NCBI GenBank assembly: GCA_036375695.1
Contig: DASVBU010000025.1
Location: forward strand, 1 to 64,000
Length of the DNA stretch: 64,000 bases
Source of the DNA: ZC4RG35 sp036375695
Lineage (GTDB): Bacteria; Actinomycetota; Acidimicrobiia; Spongiisociales; ZC4RG35
Direction: 5' to 3'
Both the position numbers and the translations under genes were made by a program. This document shows positions 28,597 through 38,934 of the stretch, piece after piece. Every line of letters starts with the position of its first letter. Positions within the stretch are counted from its first letter, which is position 1. Under the pieces are notes generated by a model that was not told where the DNA came from, searched no databases, and worked only from the letters and a program-made list of their open reading frames with translations.

Positions 28597-30064
28597 GTTC
28601 GTCGGCGCCATCGACCAGGGGACGACCTCCACCCGGTTCATGGTCTTCGACGGCGGCGGCGAGGTCCGGGCATCCGCCCAGAAGGAGCATCGCCAGATCT
28701 TCCCCAACCCGGGCTGGGTCGAGCACGATCCGATGGAGATCTGGTCCAGCACCGTCGAAGTGATCGAGACGGCCCTCGCTCGTGCCGGTCTGGGCGCGAG
28801 CGACCTCGCCGGGGTGGGCATAGCCAACCAGAGGGAGACGACCGTGCTATGGAACCGGGCGACGGGCGAGCCCCTGGCCAACGCCGTCGTCTGGCAGGAC
28901 ACCAGGACCGACCGCATATGCGCCGACCTCGCCGCCGAGGGTGGGCCCGATCGCTTCAGGGACAGAACCGGGCTTCCCATCGCCACCTATTTCTCGGGTC
29001 CCAAGATCCGCTGGCTCCTCGATGAAACGGGGCTCCGGGACCGGGCCGAGAGAGGCGAGGTCGCGTTTGGCACCATCGACTCTTGGCTGGCGTGGAACCT
29101 CACGGGGCGTCACGTCACCGACTCCACCAATGCCTCCCGCACCCTGCTCTACGACCTCGCCACCGACTCGTGGGGCCCCGATCTGGCCGCGGTGATCGGT
29201 GTGCCCGAGACCGTGTTGCCCGAGATCGTGGACTCCGTCGGAGTGGTCGCCGATTGCGGAGGCCCCCTCGCCGGTGTCCCGTTGGCCGCCATGCTCGGGG
29301 ACCAGCAAGCCGCCCTCTTCGGTCAGGCCTGCTTCCTGCCCGGGGAGGCCAAGAACACCTACGGGACCGGCAACTTCCTGCTCCTCCACACCGGGGACAC
29401 GCCGGTCGCCTCGGCAGCCGGCCTGATCACCACGGTGGCCTCCCGCTTCCGGGGAGAGCCGGTCCAGTACGCACTGGAGGGCGCCATCGCCGTCACCGGC
29501 TCGCTCGTGCAGTGGCTCCGTGACAACCTGGGGATCATCTCCGATGCCTCGGAGGTCGAGGAGCTCGCCGCTTCCGTCGACGACACCGGCGACGTCTACT
29601 TCGTTCCCGCCTTCAGCGGGTTGTTCGCCCCTCATTGGAGATCGGATGCCAGAGGTGTGATCGTCGGGCTGACCCGGTTCATCGACAAGCGCCACCTGGC
29701 AAGGGCCGCTCTCGAAGCGACGGCGTTCCAGACCCAGGAGGTGCTGGCCGCGATGGCCGACGACTCCGGCGTCCGTCTCACGGAGCTCAGGGTGGATGGA
29801 GGGATGAGCCGCAACGATCTCCTCATGCAGATCCAGGCCGACGTGCTCGGCATCGACATCGTCAGGCCCCGGTTCACCGAGACCACCGTCCTCGGGGCGG
29901 CCTATGCGGCCGGTCTGGCCACCGGGCTCTGGAAGGACCGTGACGAGGTCAAGGGCTTGTGGGCCGAGGACCGCCGATGGTCGCCACGCATCGACTTCTC
30001 CGAGAGGACGCGCCTCACCGCCCGCTGGAGCCAGGCGATACAGCGATCCCTGGGCTGGGCCTAG
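28589..30064 (+). CDS. glpK: glycerol kinase
   Basis: The 491-residue FGGY kinase opens with AIDQGTTSTRFMVFD and contains the glycerol-binding WQDTRTDRI segment, GTIDSWLAWNLT and the ATP-site GTGNFLL and DGGMSRND motifs. It phosphorylates glycerol to glycerol 3-phosphate. The next gene is a phosphatidyltransferase that would consume glycerol-phosphate-derived substrates, a plausible functional link. No glpF or glpD is nearby. Confidence 0.95.
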   Translation: MPEFVGAIDQGTTSTRFMVFDGGGEVRASAQKEHRQIFPNPGWVEHDPMEIWSSTVEVIETALARAGLGASDLAGVGIANQRETTVLWNRATGEPLANAVVWQDTRTDRICADLAAEGGPDRFRDRTGLPIATYFSGPKIRWLLDETGLRDRAERGEVAFGTIDSWLAWNLTGRHVTDSTNASRTLLYDLATDSWGPDLAAVIGVPETVLPEIVDSVGVVADCGGPLAGVPLAAMLGDQQAALFGQACFLPGEAKNTYGTGNFLLLHTGDTPVASAAGLITTVASRFRGEPVQYALEGAIAVTGSLVQWLRDNLGIISDASEVEELAASVDDTGDVYFVPAFSGLFAPHWRSDARGVIVGLTRFIDKRHLARAALEATAFQTQEVLAAMADDSGVRLTELRVDGGMSRNDLLMQIQADVLGIDIVRPRFTETTVLGAAYAAGLATGLWKDRDEVKGLWAEDRRWSPRIDFSERTRLTARWSQAIQRSLGWA

Positions 30065-30133
30065 CCGGCCTCCACCGCCTTCCGACGCCACCCGGACGGG
30101 TCGCGTCCGCTCCCGGCACCGTATGATCGCGTC

Positions 30134-30721
30134 GTGACCCGAGGCCGTCTCAACTTGCCCGACGGACTCGCCCTTTTCCGGGTGGTGATGACCGTCCCCA
30201 TCATGTCGTTCGTCAGGGCTGACGAGGACCAGATCCCCGGGCACTTCTTCATCGCCGCCGCACTGTTCGCCATCACCGCCCTCACCGACTTCCTCGACGG
30301 ATACCTGGCGCGTCGGAGCACCGGGGGCACGGTCCTCGGGGCGTTCCTCGACACCACCGCCGACAAGATCCTGGTCACCGGCGTGCTTCTCGCCCTCGTG
30401 TCCGTGGACCACGTCTCGGTGTGGCCGGCGGCGGTGATCGTGTTCCGGGAGTTCACCGTCATGGCCCTGCGCGGGGTCGTGGCCCACGGCGGAGGCCTGA
30501 TCAAGCCGTCCACTTGGGGCAAGGCGAAGGCGGTCACGCAATACACGGCTCTGTTCCTCGCCTTTCTCAGGCTCCCGGACAAGTGGGGGCCCTGGTACCT
30601 CGACCAGTACGTGATGGCGATCGCGGTGATCGCCACCATCGGGTCGATGTGGGGTTACCTTCAGTCCTTCTGGAAGGTGATCCGATCGGAGCCGGAACCG
30701 GCCCCCGCAAATCGGTCGTGA
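30134..30721 (+). CDS. CDP-alcohol phosphatidyltransferase (PgsA-like)
   Basis: The 195-residue membrane protein has the full CDP-alcohol phosphotransferase motif DG(x2)AR(x8)G(x3)D(x3)D, read as DGYLARRSTGGTVLGAFLDTTAD. About five to six membrane helices are expected. The most likely product is phosphatidylglycerol phosphate in the inner membrane, but the acceptor is not certain. The stop overlaps the start of the next gene (GTGA). Confidence 0.85.
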   Translation: MTRGRLNLPDGLALFRVVMTVPIMSFVRADEDQIPGHFFIAAALFAITALTDFLDGYLARRSTGGTVLGAFLDTTADKILVTGVLLALVSVDHVSVWPAAVIVFREFTVMALRGVVAHGGGLIKPSTWGKAKAVTQYTALFLAFLRLPDKWGPWYLDQYVMAIAVIATIGSMWGYLQSFWKVIRSEPEPAPANRS

Positions 30722-31659
30722 AGGTCGCGGTCACCGGTGGCACCGGGGTGGTGGGCAACGCTCTGGTGAAGGAGCTCCTGGCGGACGGCCACGAGGTGTC
30801 GATGTTGGTGCGTTCCGGGTCCGCGCCGAATGGGGGAGCCCGCCCGGTGCCCGGTGACGTGCTCGACCCTGCGAGCCTCGACCGGCTCACCAAGGGGGCC
30901 GAGGTCGTCTTCCATGTCGCCGGGGTCAACGAACTCTGCCCCCGCAAGCCGGGCCGGATGTGGCAGGTCAACGTCGTGGGGACCCGGAACGTGCTCGAGG
31001 CTGCCCGGCGGTCGGGCGTCCGGAGGGTGGTTCACACCTCGTCGGCGGTGACGATCGGGGAAGCCAAGGGCGAAGTCGGCACGGAGGAGACCCGCCACCG
31101 GGGCCGATACCTCTCCCTCTACGCACGAACCAAGACGGAGGCCGAGCGCCTGGCGATGGCGTTCGAGGGCATCGAGGTGGTGGCCGTCAACCCGTCGTCG
31201 GTCCAAGGGCCCGGTCGCGACACGGGGACGGGAAAGATCCTCCGCGCCGCGGCGCGCGGCCGGCTGCGCTACGCCTTCGACACCACCTTCTCCCTGGTCG
31301 ACATCACCGACTGCGCCAGGGGACACATCCTCGCCGGGGAGGCCGGACGGCCCGGCGAGCGGTACCTGCTCAGCGGGGCGACCCTCAGCACCAGAGAGGC
31401 GATCTCCGTCCTCGAGAAGGTGACCGGGCCGCTGCCGCCGCCCAGGTACCTCCCCGAATGGCTGCTTCCGCTGGCCGGAGCGGCCGGCTCCGTGCTCCCA
31501 CTGTCGATTCCCGTCTGCCCCGAGTCGGTCAGGGTGGCGCGGCACGGCCATCGTCTCGACGGGAGCAAGGCGACTCGTGAGCTGGGCCTCCGGTACACGC
31601 CCGTCGAGGAGACCTTTCGCCGCACGGTCGAGTGGTTTCGAGAGACCGGCAGGCTCTGA
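30718..31659 (+). CDS. NAD-dependent epimerase/dehydratase family protein
   Basis: An extended short-chain dehydrogenase of 313 residues with the Rossmann motif TGGTGVVG and the catalytic YARTK (YxxxK). A TSSAVTIGE strand supplies the Ser/Thr. It resembles the dihydroflavonol-reductase/3-beta-hydroxysteroid group. Substrate unknown. Starts at GTG 30718, overlapping the phosphatidyltransferase by 4 nt. Confidence 0.85.
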   Translation: MKVAVTGGTGVVGNALVKELLADGHEVSMLVRSGSAPNGGARPVPGDVLDPASLDRLTKGAEVVFHVAGVNELCPRKPGRMWQVNVVGTRNVLEAARRSGVRRVVHTSSAVTIGEAKGEVGTEETRHRGRYLSLYARTKTEAERLAMAFEGIEVVAVNPSSVQGPGRDTGTGKILRAAARGRLRYAFDTTFSLVDITDCARGHILAGEAGRPGERYLLSGATLSTREAISVLEKVTGPLPPPRYLPEWLLPLAGAAGSVLPLSIPVCPESVRVARHGHRLDGSKATRELGLRYTPVEETFRRTVEWFRETGRL

Positions 31660-31708
31660 CCTCCACCGATTCGTGGTGGAGGGCCACCGGTAGCATCGGC
31701 TTCCCGGG

Positions 31709-34700
31709 ATGACCGCCCCTCTCGCGCCACTGCTCAGCCGCTGGCACAGCGCTCCCGCACCCGACATGGGATCAGTGTGGGCCGTGCCGCCGGGCGCGCG
31801 CGCCTATGCCATCGCCGGTCTCGCCGAACGTCTCGGCACCGGGATCCTGGTCATCACACCCGGTGAGAACGAGGCGCTGGAGCTCGTCGAAGACCTGGAG
31901 CTGTTCCTCGAAGACGTCTTGCTGTGTCCCGCCTGGGAGACCCTGCCCTTCGAGCACGTCTCGCCGAACACGGGGACCATGGCGATGCGCGCCCGGGCAC
32001 GACACGCCCTGGCGGAGAACCGTCCCGGGGTGGTCGTGGCCTCGGTTCGCAGCGCAGTGCAGCGGGTGAGCCCCTCACCGGTCGACCCGGTATGTGTGGC
32101 GAGGGGTGACGTGATCGACCTCGAGACCCTGGTCACGGATCTGGCCAGGCTGGGCTACCACCGAACCGACAGGGTCGAAGCCCGGGGCGAGATGGCCGTG
32201 CGGGGAGGGATCGTCGACGTCTTCCCGGCGCAGGGCGACCAGCCGGTGCGCATCGACTTCTGGGGCGATGAGGTGGAGGAGGTCAGGGTCTTCTCCATCG
32301 CCACCCAAAGGTCGGAGCACCCCGTAGACGGGATGGTGGCCTACCCCGCCCGGGAGCTGAGGCCCGACGAGACGCTCGCCGCCAGGGCGGCCGAGCTCCT
32401 CCGCCTCGAGCCGTGGGCGGCCCATGCGTGGGAGCGGATCTCCCAGGGCCAGATCTTCTCCGGCATCGAGTCGTGGCTGCCATGGCTGACCGACGAGCGA
32501 ATCCTCGTCGACGAGCTCTCGCCCGCGGCGCATCTCGTGGTCACCGACCCCACGCGCGCCATCGACCGCTCCCGAGACCTGATCGAAGAGGAATCGGAGC
32601 TGGCGGCCGCCCTGGCGCCCACCTGGGGCGAGACCGCGCCGCCCGCGGGGGATCACCCGACCTTGTTCGGCGATCTCGAGGCGGTCCTCGCCGACCGGCG
32701 CCATCTGAGGATGCCTTCGACGCCCACGGGCCCGGACGACCGGGTCTTCACCGTCCGCTCCCTGGATGCGACACCCGGCGACGCAGAGTCGGTGGCACGG
32801 GCCCTGGCCAAGCTGACAGCCGCCGGTGTCGCCACCGTCATCGCCATGGACGGCGAGCCGGCTGCCGACCGCGTCGCCCGGGTCCTCGCCGAGGAGGGCT
32901 TCGACATCGAGAGGCTGGGCAGCCTCGTCAATCCGAGATCGGCGGTCATCCCGGTCGGGATCCACCACGGCTTCATCTCACCCGATCTCTCGGTGGCCGT
33001 GCTCGGCGAGAGCGAGATCGCCGGGAGGAGGCGGTCCCACCGGCGTCCGGGCCGGGCGCCCGCGCCGGCGGTCAAGCAGCTCCAGGATCTGGTCGAAGGC
33101 GACTACGTCGTCCACCATCAGCACGGCATCGGCAGGTTCGAGGGCCTGGTCACCCGGACCATGGTCGGGGTGGAGAGGGAGTACCTCGTCATCGGGTACG
33201 CGGCGGGTGACAAGCTCTACGTACCCGTCGACCAGCTGGCGGCGGTGAAGAGGTACACCGGCGGCGAGGCGCCTCGCATCTCCCGAATGGGCGGGCGCGA
33301 CTGGTCGGAGCAGAAGAGCCGGGTGCGCAAGGCCGTGGCGGCGGTGGCGGCCGAGGTGGTCGCCCTCCACCGGCAGCGGGCCGTGGCCAAGGGGCACGCG
33401 TTCGCCGGCGACACGCCCTGGCAGCAGGAGATGGAAGCGGCATTCCCCTACGAGGAGACTGCCGACCAGCTCACCGCCATCGCCGACGTCAAGGTGGACA
33501 TGCAGAGCGACCGGCCGATGGACCGCCTGATCTTCGGCGACGTCGGGTTCGGCAAGACCGAGGTGGCCATCCGCGCCGCCTTCAAGGCGATCCAGGACGG
33601 GAAGCAGGTCGCCGTGCTCTGCCCCACAACCCTGCTCGCCCAGCAGCACCATCAGACCTTCTCGGAGCGCTTCGCCCCCTATCCGATCCGGGTCGAGGTG
33701 CTCTCCCGCTTCCTCACTCCCAGACAGCAGGCCAAGGTGGTTCAAGGTCTCTCCACCGGCGAGGTCGACCTGGTGATCGGAACCCACCGCCTCCTGTCCG
33801 AGGACGTCTCCTTCAAGGACCTCGGTCTGCTGATCATCGACGAGGAGCAGCGCTTCGGCGTTTCCGCCAAGGATGCCCTGAAACGGCTGAAGGTGGGCGT
33901 CGACGTCCTCACCCTCACCGCCACGCCGATCCCGCGGACGCTGGAGATGGCCTTGACCGGGATCCGCGACGTCTCGCACATCCGCACCCCGCCTGAGGAC
34001 CGCCACCCGATCCTCACCTACGTCGGCCCGTATGACGAGCAGGCGGTGGCTGCCGCCATCCGCCGTGAGCTGCTCCGCGAGGGCCAGGTCTTCTATGTCC
34101 ACAACCGTGTGCGGTCCATCGATCGGGCAGTGGCCCGCCTCCAGGAGCTCGTCCCCGACGCCCGCTACGTGGTCGCCCATGGTCAGATGTCGGAGGGTCA
34201 GCTCGAGCAGGTGATGATCGACTTCTGGAACGGGGAATACGACGTCCTCGTCGCCACCACGATCATCGAGTCCGGACTCGACCTGCCCAAGGTCAACACA
34301 CTGATAGTGGAGCGCGCCGATCTCCTGGGGCTCGCCCAGCTATACCAATTGCGAGGCCGGGTCGGCAGGTCCAACCAGCGAGCCTACGCGTACCTCTTCC
34401 ACCCCGCCGACCAGACATTGACCGAGGAGGCACACCGCCGGCTCGAGGCGATCGGCGAGGCGACCGACCTCGGATCCGGGTTCCAGCTGGCTCTGAAGGA
34501 CCTCGAGATCCGTGGCGCCGGATCGATCCTCGGCGAGGTGCAGAGCGGCCATATCGCGGCCGTGGGCTTCGACCTCTACACGGAGCTCGTCGCCGAGGCG
34601 GTCGCCGAGATGAAGGGGGAGGACTTCATCCCCTCGGGCCCCCCGGACATCCGGATCGATCTCCCGGTCGATGCGCGGATACCGGACACCTACGTAGAGG

Positions 34701-35068
34701 ACCAGGACCTCCGGCTCGAGGCGTACCGGCGGCTGGCCGCCGCCGACACCCATGCCGAGGTGGACGACGTGGTGGCCGAGTGGGAGGATCGCTTCGGGCC
34801 GTTGCCCGAGGAGGCCCAGGGTCTCATCTCCCTGGCACGACTCCGGGTCGAGGCGCTGCGGGTGGGCCTCAAGGACCTCGTCCAGGTCCGTCACGAGGTC
34901 CGCATGTCGCCCGTCGACCTGAAGCCGTCGCAGGAGGTGCGTCTCGAGCGGCTCCAGCCGAGGGCGGTACTCAGGGCTGCAGAAGCAGAGTTGTTCATCC
35001 CCGCGCCCAAGCCGTTGATAGAAGGGGTCATCGGGTTCCTGCGCGAGATGTGGCCCGAGGGCGAGTAG
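31709..35068 (+). CDS. mfd: transcription-repair coupling factor
   Basis: The 1119-residue protein has the N-terminal UvrB-like region, the RNA-polymerase-interacting CarD-like domain (EGDYVVHHQHGIGRFEG near residue 460), the RecG-like translocase with Walker A GDVGFGKTEVA and the DEEQRFG box, and the C-terminal TRCF domain. It removes stalled RNA polymerase and recruits UvrA to lesions. Length is normal (about 1150). Upstream gap is 49 nt. Confidence 0.97.
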   Translation: MTAPLAPLLSRWHSAPAPDMGSVWAVPPGARAYAIAGLAERLGTGILVITPGENEALELVEDLELFLEDVLLCPAWETLPFEHVSPNTGTMAMRARARHALAENRPGVVVASVRSAVQRVSPSPVDPVCVARGDVIDLETLVTDLARLGYHRTDRVEARGEMAVRGGIVDVFPAQGDQPVRIDFWGDEVEEVRVFSIATQRSEHPVDGMVAYPARELRPDETLAARAAELLRLEPWAAHAWERISQGQIFSGIESWLPWLTDERILVDELSPAAHLVVTDPTRAIDRSRDLIEEESELAAALAPTWGETAPPAGDHPTLFGDLEAVLADRRHLRMPSTPTGPDDRVFTVRSLDATPGDAESVARALAKLTAAGVATVIAMDGEPAADRVARVLAEEGFDIERLGSLVNPRSAVIPVGIHHGFISPDLSVAVLGESEIAGRRRSHRRPGRAPAPAVKQLQDLVEGDYVVHHQHGIGRFEGLVTRTMVGVEREYLVIGYAAGDKLYVPVDQLAAVKRYTGGEAPRISRMGGRDWSEQKSRVRKAVAAVAAEVVALHRQRAVAKGHAFAGDTPWQQEMEAAFPYEETADQLTAIADVKVDMQSDRPMDRLIFGDVGFGKTEVAIRAAFKAIQDGKQVAVLCPTTLLAQQHHQTFSERFAPYPIRVEVLSRFLTPRQQAKVVQGLSTGEVDLVIGTHRLLSEDVSFKDLGLLIIDEEQRFGVSAKDALKRLKVGVDVLTLTATPIPRTLEMALTGIRDVSHIRTPPEDRHPILTYVGPYDEQAVAAAIRRELLREGQVFYVHNRVRSIDRAVARLQELVPDARYVVAHGQMSEGQLEQVMIDFWNGEYDVLVATTIIESGLDLPKVNTLIVERADLLGLAQLYQLRGRVGRSNQRAYAYLFHPADQTLTEEAHRRLEAIGEATDLGSGFQLALKDLEIRGAGSILGEVQSGHIAAVGFDLYTELVAEAVAEMKGEDFIPSGPPDIRIDLPVDARIPDTYVEDQDLRLEAYRRLAAADTHAEVDDVVAEWEDRFGPLPEEAQGLISLARLRVEALRVGLKDLVQVRHEVRMSPVDLKPSQEVRLERLQPRAVLRAAEAELFIPAPKPLIEGVIGFLREMWPEGE

Positions 35069-35129
35069 TGGTGGTTAGGGATCGCAACGCATTTACCATC
35101 GCCTCGTTCCCCATTCGAAGGATTCCCCT

Positions 35130-36095
35130 GTGAAGAGACTGATCGCCCTGCTCATGGTGTCCGTGCTCGGCCTCGCGGCGTGCGGCGCGGGTGATGCCGC
35201 AACCGCCGCCACCGTCAACGGCCAGGCGATCACCGTCGGCGACGTCAACGGTCTCCTTGCCATCGACAGCGGGACGATCACCAAGGCGCAGTTCGCCCAG
35301 TTCCTCGATCTGCTCGTGGAGTGGCACGTGGTCGAAGACGCCGCGGCCGAGGAGTTCGGCTTCACCGTGACCCAGGAGGAGATCGACGCCGAGACCGACC
35401 GGATCTACGAGCAGTTCTCCGACGAAGGCCAGTCGCGCGAGGACTTCCTGGCGACCCGGGGCTTCACCGAGACCTTCCTCGAGATCGTCGGGCATCAGGA
35501 AGTCCTCTTCCGCAAGATCCACGACATGTTCAAGGAGGACGGGCGTGGCGTCCCCACCGAGGACGACGTCGAGGAGAGGATGGACGCCCAGCGGGCCGTC
35601 ATGACCCAGGCGTGCGTCTCTCACATCCTCCTCGGGGAGTTCCGGGGTCTCGAAGGCGAGGAACTGGACACCGCCAAGGAGGAAGCCCTCGCCGACGCCG
35701 AGGAGGTCCTGGGCCTCATCGAGGATGGCGGCGATTTCGCCGAACTCGCCCGGGAGCACTCCGTCGACACGGGCAGCGCCCCGAACGGCGGCGACCTGGG
35801 ATGCGCTTCGCCGGCCGAGTACGTCCCGGAGTTCCAGGAGGCCGTCATGGACGCGCCGATCGGGGAGGTGCTGGGCGAGCCGGTCGAGAGCCAGTTCGGT
35901 TATCACATAATCCTGGTCCGCACCCGCGAGACCCCGCCCGACGAGGAGGTCGCCCAGGCGATCGTCGACGACGGAGTATCGGGTGCCATCGACGAGTGGA
36001 TCGACGAGAAGCTCGGTGAGGCCGACATCTCGGTCGTCGAGCGTTTCGGCACCTGGAACTCCGACCTCCTCCGGGTGGACGCCCCACCGGCCTGA
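35130..36095 (+). CDS. parvulin-type peptidyl-prolyl isomerase lipoprotein (PrsA/SurA-like)
   Basis: A lipobox GLAAC (Cys18), a SurA_N-like helical region, and a parvulin rotamase domain from about residue 165 (ACVSHILLGEF to YHIILVRTRE) with the GGDLGCASPAEYVPEF signature. It would assist folding of exported proteins outside the membrane. Unlike the other lipoproteins of the window it lacks a Thr-rich tether. GTG 35130 start. It is 2 nt upstream of mazG. Confidence 0.87.
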   Translation: MKRLIALLMVSVLGLAACGAGDAATAATVNGQAITVGDVNGLLAIDSGTITKAQFAQFLDLLVEWHVVEDAAAEEFGFTVTQEEIDAETDRIYEQFSDEGQSREDFLATRGFTETFLEIVGHQEVLFRKIHDMFKEDGRGVPTEDDVEERMDAQRAVMTQACVSHILLGEFRGLEGEELDTAKEEALADAEEVLGLIEDGGDFAELAREHSVDTGSAPNGGDLGCASPAEYVPEFQEAVMDAPIGEVLGEPVESQFGYHIILVRTRETPPDEEVAQAIVDDGVSGAIDEWIDEKLGEADISVVERFGTWNSDLLRVDAPPA

Positions 36096-36097
36096 TC

Positions 36098-37501
36098 ATG
36101 ATCACGATCGTGGGGCTCGGGCCCGGTGACTACGACCGGCTGCCCGTGTCGACACGATCGCTGCTCATGGACACGGGGGCCGAGGTCGTCGTTCGTACGC
36201 TCCGGCACCCGGCGGCGGAGCACCTGGCTACGTTGCGACCGGTCGTCAGTTGCGATGATCTGTATGAGCGCTCCGACACGTTCGAGGAGGTCTACGACGC
36301 CATCGTGGACCGGTTGGTGGAGATGGCCGCTACCGGACCCGTCGTCTACGCCGTCCCGGGCAGCCCTTTGGTGGGCGAGTTCGCGGTGCGCCGGCTCCTC
36401 GACCGGGTTCCAGATGCGCAGGTGATTCCCGGCGAGTCGTTCGTCGACGCCGTGCTCACCACGGTCGGCTACGACCCCTTCGACCGCGGGCTCCAGGTCC
36501 TCAATGGCCACGACCTCCCGGACCCGCTGATCCTCGACAAGCCCACGGTCATCGGCCACCTCGACCGGGCAGAGCTAGTCGCCGAGGTGGCGGCACAGAT
36601 CGCCCGTGTCGTCCCGGAGGAGGCGCGGGTGAAGGTCCTGGTCGATCTGGGCACCGCGTCGCAGAAGGTCGTCGAGGTCGAGGCTTCGCGTATCGACCCG
36701 GGTCTGGCGGGTCTGCGCACCAGCATCTGGGTGGACTCCGATCCGGGCGGCCTGATCGGAGCCGTCCACACCATGCGGAGGCTGCGTGAGGAATGCCCAT
36801 GGGATCAGGAGCAGACGCATCAGAGCCTGACCAAGAACCTCGTCGAGGAGGCGTACGAGCTGATCGAGGCGATCTCGAGGCTCCCCGAGGGGGAGATCGA
36901 TTGGGCTGCCTACGCCGAAGTCGAAGACGAGTTGGGTGACCTCCTCCTCCAGGTTCTTTTCCACGAGGCGATCGCCCGTCAGACCGGCGCGTTCGACATC
37001 GATGGCGCGGCCGAGACCCTGCGTCAGAAGCTGGTCCGGCGCCACCCGCACGTCTTTGGCGATGCCGAGGCCGGGTCGCCGGAGGACGTGAAGAACCGAT
37101 GGGATCGGATCAAGGCGGAAGAGAGGGGAGGGGTTCCGGAATCTCCCCTGGACGGCGTTCCCTCGGGGATGCCGGCTCTGCACCGCGCCTCCAAGGTCCA
37201 GAACAAGGCGGCCAAGGTGGGATTCGACTGGCCCTCGGCGGACGGTGTCGTGGAGAAGCTGCGCGAGGAGGTCGCAGAGCTCGAGGAGGCGATGGCGGGT
37301 CGCGGCTCGGTCGAGGACGAGATGGGGGATCTCCTCTTCACGGTGGTCAATCTCGCCCGTCATCTCGGCGTCGACACCGAGATGTCGCTGCAGCGGGCGG
37401 TGGACCGGTTCGTCACGCGCTTCCGGGCCATGGAGGCCGAAGGCCCATTGGAGGGTCTCACCCTCGACGAGATGAACGCCCGCTGGGAAACAGCGAAGTA
37501 G
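36098..37501 (+). CDS. mazG: MazG nucleotide pyrophosphohydrolase with N-terminal tetrapyrrole-methylase domain
   Basis: Residues 1 to about 200 form a SAM-dependent tetrapyrrole methylase fold (IVGLGPGDYDRLP, YAVPGSPLVGE). From about residue 225 come two MazG units: LREECPWDQEQTHQSL...EEAYELIEAI and the C-terminal KAAKVGFDW...EDEMGDLLFTVVN. This YabN-type fusion is known in Firmicutes and actinobacteria. The MazG part hydrolyses nucleoside triphosphates to monophosphates; the role of the methylase domain is not established. Confidence 0.93.
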   Translation: MITIVGLGPGDYDRLPVSTRSLLMDTGAEVVVRTLRHPAAEHLATLRPVVSCDDLYERSDTFEEVYDAIVDRLVEMAATGPVVYAVPGSPLVGEFAVRRLLDRVPDAQVIPGESFVDAVLTTVGYDPFDRGLQVLNGHDLPDPLILDKPTVIGHLDRAELVAEVAAQIARVVPEEARVKVLVDLGTASQKVVEVEASRIDPGLAGLRTSIWVDSDPGGLIGAVHTMRRLREECPWDQEQTHQSLTKNLVEEAYELIEAISRLPEGEIDWAAYAEVEDELGDLLLQVLFHEAIARQTGAFDIDGAAETLRQKLVRRHPHVFGDAEAGSPEDVKNRWDRIKAEERGGVPESPLDGVPSGMPALHRASKVQNKAAKVGFDWPSADGVVEKLREEVAELEEAMAGRGSVEDEMGDLLFTVVNLARHLGVDTEMSLQRAVDRFVTRFRAMEAEGPLEGLTLDEMNARWETAK

Positions 37502-37656
37502 CAGCCGGATGAGTCCCCCGGCCGAAAGCTGGGGAAAGTACCGACGGCGGAGCGGAGCCGGGGGTAGGGGGTGCTGAACCCGTTCGGATTTCCTGGCGCT
37601 GGGTTCTCCAGAACACCTGCAGATGAGTGTTACCTTGATCGTGCCAGCGATCGACG

Positions 37657-38934
37657 ATGCCCGACACGATCATCGAGAGAGTCCACGCGCGGCAGGTCCT
37701 CGACTCCCGAGGTAACCCGACCGTAGAAGCCGAAGTGTCCACCGGGACCGGTTTCGGCCGCGCCATCGTGCCCTCCGGTGCATCGACGGGGACCTACGAG
37801 GCGGTCGAGCTCCGTGACGGTGGCGGCGAGTGGATGGGACGGGGGGTGGGCAAGGCGGTGGCCGCCGTGAACGGGGAGATCGCCCCGGCTCTGGTCGGAC
37901 GCGACGCCACCCGACAGGAGGAGATCGACGAGCTGATGCGGGATCTCGACGGCACGCGCGAGAAGTCGGCTCTCGGGGCCAACGCCATCCTGGCCGTGTC
38001 GATGGCCGTGGCGCGGGCCGCGGCGGCGACCCTCGACCTGCCGCTTTACCGTTATCTGGGTGGCCCGTCGGCGCGCGTTCTGCCCGTCCCGTGCCTGAAC
38101 GTCCTCAACGGCGGCGCCCACGCCGCCAACTCGGTCGACATCCAGGAGTTCATGCTCGTGCCGGCCGGTCTCCCCTCCTTCCGGGAATCCCTCCGTGCCG
38201 GTGTCGAGACGTACCACGCCCTCAAGCGGATCCTCGCCGGTAGGGGTCTCTCCACCAACGTCGGCGACGAAGGCGGCTTCGCCCCCGATCTGGCGACCAA
38301 CGAGGAAGCTCTCGAGTTCCTCCTCACCGCCATCGAGCAGGCCGGCTACCGACCCGGCGAGGAGATCGCGGTCGCCCTCGACGTCGCCGCCACCGAGTTC
38401 CACCGCGAAGGCACCTATCAGCTCGAGGGCCGGTCGATGGTCTCCGGGGACATGATCGACTACCTCGCCGATCTGGCCGAGCGATACCCGCTGGTCTCCG
38501 TGGAGGACGGCATGTCCGAGGAGGATTGGGACGGTTGGAGGGCATTGACCGAGACCCTCGGCGGTCGGATGCAGTTGGTTGGCGACGACCTCTTCGTGAC
38601 CAACGAGGAGAGGCTGCGACGCGGCATCGTCGAGGGCATCGCAAACGCCATCCTGATCAAGGTGAACCAGATCGGCACCGTCTCCGAGACGCTCCACACC
38701 ATGGAGCTCGCCGAGCGGAATGGATACGGGCGCATGGTCTCTCATCGCAGTGGTGAGACCGAGGACACCTTCATCTCCCACCTGGCCGTGGCCACCAATG
38801 CCGGCCAGATCAAGACCGGGGCGCCCGCCCGGGGGGAGCGCACGGCCAAGTACAACCAGCTCCTCAGGATCGAGGAGCGTCTCGGGTCGGAGGCGAGGTT
38901 CGCCGGTTGGGCGCCCTTCCGGAGGCTGCGTTGA
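37657..38934 (+). CDS. eno: enolase
   Basis: The 425-residue protein has the N-terminal ARQVLDSRGNPTVE, the metal ligands in the barrel (VALDVAATEF, SVEDGMSEEDWDGW, LVGDDLFVTN) and the signature ILIKVNQIGTVSET, then the catalytic SHRSGETED loop. It interconverts 2-phosphoglycerate and phosphoenolpyruvate. The stop overlaps ftsB as TTGA, the conserved actinobacterial order eno-ftsB-DUF501-ppx. Confidence 0.97.
   Translation: MPDTIIERVHARQVLDSRGNPTVEAEVSTGTGFGRAIVPSGASTGTYEAVELRDGGGEWMGRGVGKAVAAVNGEIAPALVGRDATRQEEIDELMRDLDGTREKSALGANAILAVSMAVARAAAATLDLPLYRYLGGPSARVLPVPCLNVLNGGAHAANSVDIQEFMLVPAGLPSFRESLRAGVETYHALKRILAGRGLSTNVGDEGGFAPDLATNEEALEFLLTAIEQAGYRPGEEIAVALDVAATEFHREGTYQLEGRSMVSGDMIDYLADLAERYPLVSVEDGMSEEDWDGWRALTETLGGRMQLVGDDLFVTNEERLRRGIVEGIANAILIKVNQIGTVSETLHTMELAERNGYGRMVSHRSGETEDTFISHLAVATNAGQIKTGAPARGERTAKYNQLLRIEERLGSEARFAGWAPFRRLR

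Noticed and set aside
28847..30541. 564-residue minus-strand open frame over glpK and the phosphatidyltransferase
   Set aside because: Antisense shadow; both plus-strand genes have clear diagnostic motifs.
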